Assembly: GCA_905206805.1 (NCBI GenBank)
Contig: CAJLIR010000001.1
Coordinates: 124,001 to 188,000 of the forward strand
DNA length: 64,000 bases
From: an uncultured Caryophanales bacterium
Lineage (GTDB): Bacteria > Bacillota_I > Bacilli_A > RF39 > UBA660
Reading direction: 5' to 3'
Shown here: in pieces, positions 34,881 to 43,396 of the stretch
Position numbering within the stretch: the stretch's first letter is position 1
Layout of the letters: each line of letters starts with the position of its first letter
Notes under the pieces: model-generated
The model's input: the letters and a program-made list of their open reading frames with translations, nothing else
Database searches by the model: none
What the model was told of the DNA's origin: nothing
Translations under genes and position numbers: made by a program

Positions 34881-35402
34881 TTAGTTTTTCTTTGGCAATT
34901 TACTATAATCGTATTTATGTTCTGCAAATTCTAATTCATCAAATGCGTATTGAATATCCTCCACCGCTTTATCAATAGTATATAAACTATCTTTATTATC
35001 TTTCATTATTTGTAGATGTTCTATTGTATAAAATAGTTTTTGTCTTGCATCACTTACTTTTTTTCTTTTTTCAGTATCAAATTCTAGTAATTCTCTTTGA
35101 GATTCTTCGTAAGTTTTAATCATTTCTTTTAAATCCTTGCTAGATTTATTTGCATATTTATCTTTAGAAAAATAGAAAAGCATTTCATCATAACCTGCAA
35201 CTTTTAATAATTTTTGCAATGACATATCTAAAGTTTCAGCAATCTTTCGTAGATCATCAATATCTACTTTTTTTATTTTTCCATTAATTAAATCATTTAA
35301 TGTACTTCTACTTATACCAGTTAATTTAGCAAGTTCTCTTTGAGAAATTCCTTTTTCAACTCTTGCAGATTCAATTAAATTCTTAAGTTCTTCTGAGTTC
35401 AT
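34881..35402 (-). CDS. XRE-family transcriptional regulator
   Basis: A 173-aa protein with an N-terminal helix-turn-helix of the XRE/Cro type (ISQRELAKLTGISRSTLNDLINGKIKKVDIDDLRKIAETL, about residues 18-58) and a helical C-terminal domain (about 85-170). It is divergent from the replication/mobilization operon, with operator-like CGGACA repeats in the shared promoter region. It is therefore the likely element regulator. There is no recognisable cleavage (S24) or peptidase domain. Confidence 0.88.
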   Translation of the reverse strand: MNSEELKNLIESARVEKGISQRELAKLTGISRSTLNDLINGKIKKVDIDDLRKIAETLDMSLQKLLKVAGYDEMLFYFSKDKYANKSSKDLKEMIKTYEESQRELLEFDTEKRKKVSDARQKLFYTIEHLQIMKDNKDSLYTIDKAVEDIQYAFDELEFAEHKYDYSKLPKKN

Positions 35403-35442
35403 TTAATCACTTCTTTCTTCCCTTTTGTTCCTTCACAATTTA

Positions 35443-35542
35443 ATTTTAACACTTTTTTATTAATTTGTCTATATTTTCGGACAAAAAGTATTGACATCTT
35501 TTTCGGACAGTGTTATATTTAAATCGTCCTTAATACCGGACA
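35443..35542. promoter_or_regulatory. Divergent promoters with CGGACA operators
   Basis: Plus strand: TTGACA (35491-35496), 17 bp, TATATT (35514-35519). Minus strand: TAGACA (35471-35466), 17 bp, TAAAAT (35448-35443), serving the XRE gene. TTTTCGGACA occurs at 35474-35483 and 35500-35509, and CCGGACA at 35536-35542; these repeats flank and enter the plus promoter. They are likely binding sites for the XRE protein. Confidence 0.7.
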
Positions 35543-35565
35543 CAATTATAGAAAGGAGGATTTGT

Positions 35566-35823
35566 ATGAGATTATTTAAGAAAGAATCTACTAATGATTA
35601 TGTAATACCTAAAGATTTATCAGTAAGTGCAATAGGTATGCTTAATACTTTATTAATAAAATCTAATGAGGAACTAGAGAATATTGACCTCTACTCTCTT
35701 AGTAACGATAGTAGAAAAGATGTTGCTCTAGCGTTTAGAGAATTAAGAAAAAAGAAATATATTATTTATAGTTCATTAGATGATACATATTACATTTATG
35801 TATCACCACAAAAAAATATTTAG
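35566..35823 (+). CDS. Small winged-helix-like DNA-binding protein
   Basis: An 85-aa protein starting at 35566 (ATG with GAAAGGAGG upstream). The sequence VSAIGMLNTLLIKSNEELENIDLY followed by DVALAFRELRKKKYIIY has the three-helix-plus-wing spacing typical of replication-initiation or regulatory winged helices in mobile elements. First gene of the plus-strand element operon, directly behind the controlled promoter. Confidence 0.7.
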   Translation: MRLFKKESTNDYVIPKDLSVSAIGMLNTLLIKSNEELENIDLYSLSNDSRKDVALAFRELRKKKYIIYSSLDDTYYIYVSPQKNI

Positions 35824-35839
35824 AAAGGAGGAAAAAAAT

Positions 35840-36091
35840 ATGTCTGCAGAAGAAACATTAAATTTAATAGCTAAGCAATGGTGCACCCTAGAAGATATTA
35901 TGAAGTTAGGACATCTAGGAAGAAATTCTGCACTAAAGGCTAAAAAGGAGATAAAAGAAAGGCTTGAAAAACAAGGTTATCTTATTCCGAAGTCTGTCGT
36001 TCCAACTAAAGAAGTTGTCGCATTCTTTGATATAGATATACCTTATTTAGAATCTAGAGTTTCTAGTAAAGAATTGATTAAAAAATTGTAA
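35840..36091 (+). CDS. Small helix-turn-helix protein, excisionase-like
   Basis: An 83-aa protein starting at 35840 (AGAAAGGAGG before ATG). TLEDIMKLGHLGRNSALKAKKEIKERLEKQGYLIPKSVVPTKEVVAFF resembles short MerR-like/excisionase helices, in which a DNA-binding helix pair is followed by a helper strand. It sits between the winged-helix gene and the RepA-like gene, as excisionases or accessory proteins often do. The assignment is tentative. Confidence 0.6.
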   Translation: MSAEETLNLIAKQWCTLEDIMKLGHLGRNSALKAKKEIKERLEKQGYLIPKSVVPTKEVVAFFDIDIPYLESRVSSKELIKKL

Positions 36092-36105
36092 GAAAGGAGA
36101 TACAA

Positions 36106-37056
36106 ATGAAACAACTAAATGAAATAAATAAAACCATAAAAAAAGATATCATCGTCGAAAACCTAATGATATCAAATGGAGTTTATCTACTTGTATCCCA
36201 TCCTAAAGTTGGCAAGTCAATGTTTGCCCAGCAACTTGCCTTCTCTCTTACTACTGGAGAAGATTTTTTAGGATTTAAAGTAAATTCCTCTCATGTCTTA
36301 TATATTACCACAGAGGGAGATATAAATCAATTAGAAACAAGATTTAAGTTGATGAATCTAAAGCCTAAATTAGATAAACTTCACATAATAGATTCAGATG
36401 ATATATCAGATTTTTATATTAGAGATATTGAATATGATGTTCATCAATTAGCATCCAATAATCAAAAACTATTTGTAATTATAGATATGTTAAAAGATAT
36501 AAAATTTGATACTAGTTATGATTTAAATAACTATCAAGAAATAAATGATGTTGTATTTAGAAAATTAAAAGAATTATGTAAAAAGTATAATATCACATTG
36601 CTTGTTACTCATCACTTAAATAAAAGAGATGACACTATGGGTAGTGTTGGATTAAATGCTGATGTATCTGGAATTATTAAATTAAAAGAATCAAAAAATG
36701 ATTATAATAAACTCACTTTAGATTATAAAGGTAGAGATTTAGGTAGATTAGAATTAAATTTAAAACGAAATGATAATCAAACATTTAGTGTTGTTGATGA
36801 AAATAACAATGATGAAACTGATTATAATCTACTCTTATTTATAAAATATGCAGTTTCTAAAAAAGATTTTGATTATACAATATCAGATATTTTATCTAAA
36901 ACAAATATTTTATTAACTCCAACACAACTTGGAGGTTTAATTCAAAGAAACCTAAAAGTGTTGGAGCATGAAGGTCTTCATATAACAAATAAAAGAAATG
37001 GTAATCAAAGATTATGGCATTGTACTTATGAAGAACCTTCAGAGAACAATGAATAA
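36106..37056 (+). CDS. RepA-like AAA ATPase (AAA_25)
   Basis: A RecA-fold hexameric helicase-type ATPase of 316 aa: Walker A HPKVGKSM (about residues 33-40), Walker B-like LFVIIDML, and the sensor THHLNKRDD followed by MGSVGLNADVSGIIKL, which is diagnostic of RepA-like proteins of plasmids and mobilizable elements. The C-terminal third is a winged-helix-like region. It probably helps replicate the excised element. It starts 14 nt after the preceding gene. Confidence 0.85.
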   Translation: MKQLNEINKTIKKDIIVENLMISNGVYLLVSHPKVGKSMFAQQLAFSLTTGEDFLGFKVNSSHVLYITTEGDINQLETRFKLMNLKPKLDKLHIIDSDDISDFYIRDIEYDVHQLASNNQKLFVIIDMLKDIKFDTSYDLNNYQEINDVVFRKLKELCKKYNITLLVTHHLNKRDDTMGSVGLNADVSGIIKLKESKNDYNKLTLDYKGRDLGRLELNLKRNDNQTFSVVDENNNDETDYNLLLFIKYAVSKKDFDYTISDILSKTNILLTPTQLGGLIQRNLKVLEHEGLHITNKRNGNQRLWHCTYEEPSENNE

Positions 37057-37313
37057 ACGTGGCACGTTCTGACCTGTAAGGTTGGAAGTGGCGATAGTGA
37101 ATTCATTATAAAGTTAATTAAAAGATATAGTATATCGTTTAATTAATCTTGTGATAGCGAATGCCTTTATTTGAGCAAACAAATATTGGCTCTAGCTATT
37201 ACAAGCATAAAGAATTCTAAGGAATATTCCTTAGCTCACGGTTGGGCATATAATTATGCCCTAGTGAGATAGAGTATTATTTTAAAAACAGATTTGAAAG
37301 GAGGCAAAAATAA
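37057..37313 (+). other. Structured region upstream of relaxase, candidate oriT
   Basis: This 257-bp gap holds three strong secondary structures: an interrupted inverted repeat TTAATTAAA...TTTAATTAA with GATATA-G-TATATC inside (37114-37146), a perfect palindrome CTAAGGAATATTCCTTAG (37217-37234), and a nested hairpin CTCAC...GGGCATA-TAAT-TATGCCC..GTGAG (37235-37268). MobV oriT sites usually lie just upstream of the relaxase gene and contain such repeats. The nick site cannot be placed. No open frame was found. Confidence 0.55.
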
Positions 37314-38696
37314 ATGTACTCAGGTAAACAAGCACTACGATTAGAAAAATTTAAAACATCAGATATTGGTGGATTAGATAAAGAATTAAAGGAGCGAAAA
37401 GGTTCTGGAAAATATGATGACACTAGAACCCCTTATAATATAGAATTAATAAATTATGATGGTCCTACTCTTGCTAGTTCGACTTATGATTATCTTTATT
37501 CTAATAATATTAAATATAATCCAAATAAAAAAAGTACAAAGGTATTAAATGGATTAATAATATCAAGTGGTCAAGAATTCTTTGAACACTATGGTATGGA
37601 ATTTAGAGATACTGGAGAAGTTTATAAAACTGGAGATAATGCTGGTAAACCAATTAGACATGTAATTATAGATGAAAATCACGAATTACCTACTGAAATA
37701 AAAAGATTCTTTGATGAAAGCCTTAACTTTATTTCTAATTATGTTGGTAAAGAAAATATTAGATATGCAGCAATACATCTCGATGAATCTACACCACACA
37801 TGCATATCTACTTTACTCCAGTTGTAAATGAAGTTAAAAGAAAAGTATTTGAACTAGATGAAAATGGTCATCATTTAAGACATGAAATAACCAATAAAAA
37901 GGGAGAAAAGAAACTAGTACCTATTCAAAAGAAAGATGATAACGGGAAAAATATTTATGAAACTGTTAAAGGTAAATTTTTAAACTCAGATCAATTTTGG
38001 AAACAAAAAGGTGGTAATGCATCTTATACTCTTTTACAAGATGATTATAATGAATTTATCAAATCTAAAGGTTATAACCTATTTAGAGGAGAAATTGGTG
38101 GAGATAAAACTCATTTAACTAATGCTATGAAACAACAAAAAGAACTAAATGCTTTAAACAAAGAAATAAGAAAAGAAAATGAACTATTAAAAGAGGCAAA
38201 TAAAAGCGAAAATGAGTTTATTGATAAAGTTGATAAAGAAACTTCTAAAGATATTTTAAATCCTGTTAAAAAAGGTCTTATTAAGCAATATAAAGATGAA
38301 GATATAGATAATCTATCTACTTATTCAAAAGAACTTGCTGAAGATAATTTAAGAAAAGATTTAGAGATTAAATCACTTACTGAAGAAGTTAATAGTTTTA
38401 GATCTGGTAAGGCATATAAAGAACAAAATAAAATTATAGCTAATCAAAAAATTATTATTAACCATAAAGATGATGAAATAAATACTTGGAAGAATAAATT
38501 TGAAGAATTAGCAGATGAATTTAAAAATTTTAAGAAAAGAATTCAAGATAAAATATACTCTCTTACTTCTAAAATATTTGATATTCTTCATATACCTTAT
38601 TCTTGGCATGAAGCAAATGATATTGATTATGCTATTGATACTACAAGAGATTATTTAAAGAAACATTCAAAAACTAAAGATGATTTAGAGAGATGA
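37314..38696 (+). CDS. mobV: MobV-family relaxase (Mob/Pre)
   Basis: A 460-aa relaxase that would nick oriT and lead transfer of the element. The MobV metal motif HLDESTPHMHIYF is at about residues 155-167. The N-terminal domain (1-250) is followed by a long coiled coil (about 260-420). The ribosome-binding site AAAGGAGG precedes the ATG. Its stop is TGA. It lies between the RepA-like gene and the integrase, the usual order in integrative mobilizable elements. Confidence 0.93.
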   Translation: MYSGKQALRLEKFKTSDIGGLDKELKERKGSGKYDDTRTPYNIELINYDGPTLASSTYDYLYSNNIKYNPNKKSTKVLNGLIISSGQEFFEHYGMEFRDTGEVYKTGDNAGKPIRHVIIDENHELPTEIKRFFDESLNFISNYVGKENIRYAAIHLDESTPHMHIYFTPVVNEVKRKVFELDENGHHLRHEITNKKGEKKLVPIQKKDDNGKNIYETVKGKFLNSDQFWKQKGGNASYTLLQDDYNEFIKSKGYNLFRGEIGGDKTHLTNAMKQQKELNALNKEIRKENELLKEANKSENEFIDKVDKETSKDILNPVKKGLIKQYKDEDIDNLSTYSKELAEDNLRKDLEIKSLTEEVNSFRSGKAYKEQNKIIANQKIIINHKDDEINTWKNKFEELADEFKNFKKRIQDKIYSLTSKIFDILHIPYSWHEANDIDYAIDTTRDYLKKHSKTKDDLER

Positions 38697-38730
38697 TTTA
38701 TAATATTATCAGTTTATATGATAAAATAAG

Positions 38731-38744
38731 ATTGTTACGAACTG
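38731..38744 (+). repeat. 14-bp sequence repeated in inverse at the left end
   Basis: ATTGTTACGAACTG, in the short gap before the integrase gene, recurs as its exact reverse complement at 29421-29434, next to the left att-like core. TTGTTA could also serve as a -35 box for the integrase. Confidence 0.6.
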
Positions 38745-38780
38745 GTATATTTATAAATTCCAACAAAGGAGGAACGATAC

Positions 38781-39899
38781 ATGGGAATCTATAAATTACC
38801 TAAAAACCAATGGACTAAAGATGGTCGTAAATATAAATATTATTGGAACGAAAAAGATAAGAGTGGGAAATGGAAAAAGAAATTTTCACAAGCATATAAA
38901 ACTAAACTTGATGCAATGAATGCTGAAAGAGAATTTTTAAATAATAAAGTTGAATTCGGTGGAGATATGGATATGACATTTGGTACTCTTACCGACCAAT
39001 ATATTGAATCACAAAAAAACAAAGTTCGAAGAAGAACTATGGAAACATATTTAAAAAGAAGAAGATATTTTACTAGTTTTGAAAATGTTAAGTTAAAGGA
39101 TATGGATGGCAATCTATATCATAAATTTCAACAAGAACTATGGGATAAACCTATTAAATGTTCTAGTAGAAATGATATTCAAAAATTTCTAAAAATTATT
39201 CTTAACTGGGGTATGAAAATGTATGATATTAATTTAATGCGTTTTTATAAGAAAATAGAATTCTTTAAAGATCCTAATGAAATGAAAGAAGAAAAAGATG
39301 TTTATACTTTTGAAGAATTTCAAAAATATATCAAGGGTGCTACTAATTTAAATGATAAGACAATGTTTGAAATGCTATATTATTGTGGGTTACGTCGTGG
39401 TGAATGTCGAGGGCTTCAATGGTCTGATATAGATTGGAATAATAAATTAGTATCTATTACTAAACAAGCTAATAGTATTAAAGATAGTCAAAAGTATTAT
39501 GAACTAACACCACCTAAAACTTCTAAAAGTATTAGAACATTACCTCTTACTGATGTCTTATACAATGACTTAGTAAATCTTTATAATGAGAAAAAGAAAT
39601 ACTACGGATTTAACGAAAAATGGTTTATCTTTGGAGAATTAGATCCATTAACATTTGGTATGATGCATAGAATAAATAAACGAATTGCTGAAAGTGCTGA
39701 TATTAGAAGAATACCACTACACTCTTTTAGGCATAGTTGTGCATCACTTTTAATAAATACAGGACAACCAGTAACAACTGTATCTAAGTATTTAGGACAT
39801 GCTAGTACTAAAGAAACATTAGATACTTATGCTCACATGTTTCCAAATAATCTTACTAATGTAAAAAATACCATAGATAGTTTAAATCTAGGTATTTAA
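38781..39899 (+). CDS. int: Tyrosine integrase
   Basis: A 372-aa tyrosine recombinase with an arm-binding N-terminus (KLPKNQWTKDGRKYKYYW), an SAM-like core-binding domain (about 55-165) and a catalytic domain. Catalytic residues seen are Arg in CGLRRGE, His-x-x-Arg in HSFRHSCAS, His in YLGHAS, and the Tyr nucleophile in ETLDTYAHMF. AAAGGAGG precedes ATG. Arm-type GGTATCTG repeats begin 24 bp after its stop. It is expected to mediate integration and excision of the element. Confidence 0.95.
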   Translation: MGIYKLPKNQWTKDGRKYKYYWNEKDKSGKWKKKFSQAYKTKLDAMNAEREFLNNKVEFGGDMDMTFGTLTDQYIESQKNKVRRRTMETYLKRRRYFTSFENVKLKDMDGNLYHKFQQELWDKPIKCSSRNDIQKFLKIILNWGMKMYDINLMRFYKKIEFFKDPNEMKEEKDVYTFEEFQKYIKGATNLNDKTMFEMLYYCGLRRGECRGLQWSDIDWNNKLVSITKQANSIKDSQKYYELTPPKTSKSIRTLPLTDVLYNDLVNLYNEKKKYYGFNEKWFIFGELDPLTFGMMHRINKRIAESADIRRIPLHSFRHSCASLLINTGQPVTTVSKYLGHASTKETLDTYAHMFPNNLTNVKNTIDSLNLGI

Positions 39900-39923
39900 A
39901 TAAACTTAAATAAAAAAAAAATT

Positions 39924-40035
39924 GGTATCTGAAAATAGGTTTTTGGTATCTGGCTTGGTATCTAGAAAAAATTAAAAACCTCAGAAACCCTTATAAAACA
40001 AAAAGTGTTCCCTCTTTCGAGGGAACTTCAGGGGG
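39924..40035. other. Right attachment-like region
   Basis: Three arm-like repeats (GGTATCTG at 39924-39931 and 39945-39952, GGTATCTA at 39957-39964) are followed by CCTTATAAA (39989-39997), an 8-bp hairpin GTTCCCTC-TTTC-GAGGGAAC (40007-40026) and CTTCAGGGGG (40026-40035). The same order is found at 29360-29545. The core overlaps the terminator of a small RNA on the minus strand, so the element would have inserted in that terminator. Confidence 0.65.
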
Positions 40036-40094
40036 TTTGGTTATACTCTCACATTAAAAACCGTAAGAGCAATTGCGTGAACTACTATCACGCT
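40001..40094 (-). ncRNA. Small RNA with C-rich segment, downstream of recG
   Basis: An orphan transcription unit with a strong promoter (40101-40129) and terminator. The predicted RNA of about 95 nt has stem 1 GCGTGA/TCACGC (40075-40093), stem 2 CTCTTAC/GTGAGAG (40046-40069), an unpaired AACCAAACCCCCTGAAG, and the terminator TTCCCTC-GAAA-GAGGGAA followed by T residues. It has no open reading frame. C-rich loops like this bind Shine-Dalgarno sequences in several Gram-positive regulatory RNAs; that role here is inference. Not recognised as any known RNA family. Confidence 0.7.
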
Positions 40095-40100
40095 ATAGTA

Positions 40101-40129
40101 ATAATACACTAAAAATCATTAAAAGTCAA
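40101..40129 (-). promoter_or_regulatory. Promoter of small RNA
   Basis: TTGACT (40129-40124), 17-bp spacer, TATTAT (40106-40101). Transcription would begin at about 40094, exactly at the first stem of the RNA. Confidence 0.8.
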
Positions 40130-40163
40130 CTTTATAATTTTAGGAAAATTTTTTATAATTTTA

Positions 40164-42161
40164 TTAATCAAGTCCATTAGAACTATATAGTAATTCTTTT
40201 AATTTATTTGTTTTTATATCAGAATATAAATCAATATTTTTTAAATATTCATCACTATCACTTTTTGCCCTTAGCAAAATATCATAATCATTTTTAATAT
40301 TTGCCAATTTAAAATTCATATCACCACTTTGTCTAACACCAAATAAGTCACCACTACCACGAAGTTTAAAATCTTCTTCACTTATTTTAAATCCGTCATT
40401 AGTTTCAGTTAAAATTTTTAATCTTTCTGTATTCTTATTACTAATTAAAATACAATATGATTGTAAACTATTTCTTCCCACTCTACCACGAAGTTGATGA
40501 ATAGCTGACAACCCAAATCTATAACTATCAAAAATAACCATCATAGTTGCATTTTTTACATCTACTCCAACTTCAATTACAGTAGTACTAACTAAAATTT
40601 GAACAATATTTTTTTCAAATTTTTCCATTACTTCTTCTTTTTCCTGTGCAGTCATTTTTCCATGTAACATACCAACATTATATATTTTACCAAAAGCCTT
40701 ATTCATTTTTTCATACAATTCATTAATATTTTCTAAACTAATTTTATCACTTTCTTCAATTAGAGGCGCTATTACATATACTTGATGACCATCTTTTAAT
40801 TGTTCATACATCATATTTAAAACTTCTTTTATTTGATTATCATTTTTTAAATATGTAATAATTTCTTTTCTACCAGATGGTAATGTTTTTATACTTGAGA
40901 TATCCATATCACCATATATAGTAAGTGCGTATGTTCTTGGAATTGGTGTTGCACTCATATATAAAACATCAGGAACAAATCCTTTGTTTTTTAAACTTGC
41001 TCGTTGATTAACGCCAAATCTATGCTGTTCATCAGTAATAACTAATCCTAGATTATTATATTTTACATCATCTGTAAATAAGGCGTGTGTACCTATAACT
41101 ACATCAATTTCACCATTTTGTAATTTTTCATAAATTATTTTTTTATCTTTTAATTTTAGTTTTCCAGTAAGTAAAGATACATTAATATTGTATTTTTCAA
41201 ATAGCTTTTTAACATTTTCAAAATGTTGAGTAGCTAATATTTCAGTTGGTGCCATTAAAGCACTTTGATATCCACCTAAGTAATTTATATACATAGAAAT
41301 TATTGCTAATATAGTTTTACCACTTCCAACATCACCTTGTATAAGTCTATTCATTCTTTTTTCACTAATTAAGTCATTATATATTTCATCAACACATTTT
41401 TCTTGATCAGGTGTTAGTTTAAAGCTTAGATTTGAAATAAATTCATTAATCTTATTTTTATCTACAATTCTTTTTAAACCGAATTGAAAATTATTTTTTA
41501 GTTTTAAGTAATTAATCTTTAACATAAACAAAAACAGTTCTTCATATTTAAGTCTATATAAGGCACGCTTTAACGTATCAATATTATTGGGTATATGGCA
41601 TATTTTAATCGCATCATTTTTATTTATTAAATTATATTTTTTTATATATTCATCGGGTACATAATCAAATATAAAAATATTATTTTTTAATGATTCCAAA
41701 ATATAACTATGTATTTTATTAGAACTAATGTTATAATTTGCGTGATATATTGGTTCAATTTGTGGAGCGTCAGGTAATTTACAAAATTTTATATCACTTG
41801 CTATTATAGTATTATGCATTAAATCAAATTTTCCTATAATGGTTATATCTCCACCTACCAAAATATTCTTTTTTAAAAAGCCTCGATTATATATAATAAC
41901 TATGCTAATTTTATTTCCAATATTAATTTTAAATGTCATTTTATCACGTCTTTTTCCAAAGAAAAAAACAGTTGGAATACTATAAACAGTTCCATCTAAT
42001 ACTACATTATCACCATTCTGTATTAAAGATAAATCACTTCTTTTTAAAATATTATATCTAAAAGGATAATATGAAATCAAAGATTTAATATCATATATTC
42101 CTAATTTATTTAAATATGTAATAGTTTTTGGACCAATACCACTAATTTTATCTAATTCCAT
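40164..42161 (-). CDS. recG: ATP-dependent DNA helicase RecG
   Basis: Branch-migration helicase that remodels stalled forks and Holliday junctions. The start at 42161 (MELDKISGIGPKTI) has TAGGTGG 5 nt upstream and gives 665 aa; an open extension of 6 codons is less likely. It has the N-terminal wedge domain, Walker A GDVGSGKT near residue 280, the DEQH box (ITDEQHRFGV), SATPIPRT and the C-terminal motif VGRVGRNSLQSYC. It borders the mobile element, and both flanks carry small RNA genes. Confidence 0.95.
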   Translation of the reverse strand: MELDKISGIGPKTITYLNKLGIYDIKSLISYYPFRYNILKRSDLSLIQNGDNVVLDGTVYSIPTVFFFGKRRDKMTFKINIGNKISIVIIYNRGFLKKNILVGGDITIIGKFDLMHNTIIASDIKFCKLPDAPQIEPIYHANYNISSNKIHSYILESLKNNIFIFDYVPDEYIKKYNLINKNDAIKICHIPNNIDTLKRALYRLKYEELFLFMLKINYLKLKNNFQFGLKRIVDKNKINEFISNLSFKLTPDQEKCVDEIYNDLISEKRMNRLIQGDVGSGKTILAIISMYINYLGGYQSALMAPTEILATQHFENVKKLFEKYNINVSLLTGKLKLKDKKIIYEKLQNGEIDVVIGTHALFTDDVKYNNLGLVITDEQHRFGVNQRASLKNKGFVPDVLYMSATPIPRTYALTIYGDMDISSIKTLPSGRKEIITYLKNDNQIKEVLNMMYEQLKDGHQVYVIAPLIEESDKISLENINELYEKMNKAFGKIYNVGMLHGKMTAQEKEEVMEKFEKNIVQILVSTTVIEVGVDVKNATMMVIFDSYRFGLSAIHQLRGRVGRNSLQSYCILISNKNTERLKILTETNDGFKISEEDFKLRGSGDLFGVRQSGDMNFKLANIKNDYDILLRAKSDSDEYLKNIDLYSDIKTNKLKELLYSSNGLD

Positions 42162-42251
42162 ATATCCACCTACAATCATTTATATTTTAGCAAACTTTTG
42201 TTCGATAATCAATATTTTTTAAAATTATTTAATTTTTTTGTCGAAAAAATA

Positions 42252-42280
42252 TTGACTTTTTTCGCATTTTCGATTAGTAT
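42252..42280 (+). promoter_or_regulatory. Promoter of small RNA 2
   Basis: TTGACT (42252-42257), 17-bp spacer, TAGTAT (42275-42280). No protein gene follows on this strand. Confidence 0.75.
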
Positions 42281-42286
42281 ATACAG

Positions 42287-42381
42287 TACCAATTCGATTT
42301 AGACGAATTGGAGCTAGTATCACACTAGCCAACCCCTTTTTATTCTTTTTTGGAACTGTTAATCCGGCAGTTCCTTTTTTG
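42287..42381 (+). ncRNA. Small RNA with C-rich segment, upstream of recG
   Basis: Predicted RNA of about 95 nt: stem 1 CCAATTCG/CGAATTGG (42289-42311), stem 2 GCTAGT/ACTAGC (42313-42329), an unpaired CAACCCC followed by a T-rich stretch, and the terminator GGAACTG/CAGTTCC (42352-42374) with six T. The layout of two short stems, a C-rich single strand and a terminator is the same as in the small RNA on the other side of recG, though the sequences differ. It contains no ATG-started frame. Unrecognised as a known family. Confidence 0.7.
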
Positions 42382-42442
42382 TTTAATAAATAATATACTA
42401 TTTTTAATATACAAAAAAAGGATATCAAAATCCTTTAATAAT

Positions 42443-43387
42443 TTAATTTTTTTTATTTTTTGTTGTAATAACCTCTTTAGCAATATAAATTGGTCTTTTT
42501 TTATTTTCAATATAAGTACGAGCTAAATATTCACCAATTATACCTAAAGATAATAACTGAATACCACCTAGTAATAAAGCAATTCCAATTAAGGAAGCAT
42601 ATCCAGGTACATCAATACCACAAATAAACGTTTGAACAATCACTATAATAAAGTAAATGAATGAACCGAAAGAAATTAAAAGACCTAATATTGTCGCAAT
42701 TCTAAGTGGCGTTGTCGTAAATGAAACAATACCATCAATCGCATATTTAAACAACTTCCAAAATGACCATTTACTTGTTCCGTTCGCCCTTTCAGAAACT
42801 TGATATGGCATATAATAGGTGTTAAAACCTACCCAACTAAATATTCCCTTAGAAAAACGATAATACTCCTGCATACTTAATATTGCGTCAACCATATTTC
42901 TTCTAAACATTCTAAAATCGCTTGCACCATTGACAAATTCAACCTCAGAAATTTTGTTTATTAACTTGTAGAACATTCTCTTAAAAGCTGATAAAACTTT
43001 ACCTTCTTTTCTTACCTCTTGATAAGCTGCCACACTATCAAAAGAAGGATCATTTTCTAATATTCCAAGCATTTTTAACACAAGAGAAGGATTTTGTTGC
43101 ATATCGGCATCAATTATAGTTACATAATCTCCACTTGACTCTTTTAATCCTGCATACATTGCAGCTTCCTTACCAAAATTTCTAGAAAAATTTACAACCT
43201 TAATATTTGCCTCATCTTTTTCAACTAATTTTTTTAACTCTAATATAGTATTATCTTTTGAACCGTCATTTACAAAAATCATTTCATAAGATATTTTTTT
43301 ATTATAGAGCATTTTAACAATTGTATTATGAATAATTTCGACATTCTTTTCCTCATTATAACAAGGAATTACAATAGATAACTTCAT
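42443..43387 (-). CDS. GtrB-like glycosyltransferase (GT2) with membrane anchor
   Basis: Polyprenyl-phosphate glycosyltransferase of the DPM1/GtrB type, which loads a sugar on the lipid carrier for later transfer outside the cell. The 314-aa protein has a GT-A domain with LSIVIPCYNEEKNV, VNDGSKDN and the metal motif IDADMQQNP, followed by two C-terminal membrane segments (about 230-252 and 265-288). It is the last gene of the minus-strand sugar operon, 9 nt after a DUF6056-like gene, whose product could be the enzyme that uses its lipid-linked sugar. Confidence 0.9.
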   Translation of the reverse strand: MKLSIVIPCYNEEKNVEIIHNTIVKMLYNKKISYEMIFVNDGSKDNTILELKKLVEKDEANIKVVNFSRNFGKEAAMYAGLKESSGDYVTIIDADMQQNPSLVLKMLGILENDPSFDSVAAYQEVRKEGKVLSAFKRMFYKLINKISEVEFVNGASDFRMFRRNMVDAILSMQEYYRFSKGIFSWVGFNTYYMPYQVSERANGTSKWSFWKLFKYAIDGIVSFTTTPLRIATILGLLISFGSFIYFIIVIVQTFICGIDVPGYASLIGIALLLGGIQLLSLGIIGEYLARTYIENKKRPIYIAKEVITTKNKKN

Positions 43388-43396
43388 TTTAACCTC

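Larger units (their letters stand above)
29360..40035. mobile_element. Integrative mobilizable element carrying defence and ABC-F cargo
   Basis: About 10.7 kb bounded by matching att-like regions in direct orientation. From right to left it holds a tyrosine integrase next to the right end, a MobV relaxase with a structured upstream region, a RepA-like ATPase, two small DNA-binding proteins and a divergent XRE regulator. The cargo follows: an ABC-F protein, a P-loop kinase, a DUF4297/Cap4-like nuclease and a HerA ATPase. There are no type IV secretion genes, so it would depend on another element for transfer. Boundaries are inferred from repeats, not proven. Confidence 0.75.

Noticed and set aside
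40007..40093. tRNA, tmRNA or SRP RNA at the element target site
   Set aside because: No acceptor stem, T-loop, CCA end or SRP apical motif can be folded; the unit is three simple hairpins with a C-rich loop.
42225..42428. A 67-codon minus-strand open frame
   Set aside because: It has no ribosome-binding site and runs antisense through a promoter, three hairpins and a terminator of the predicted small RNA on the plus strand; composition is unlike coding sequence.
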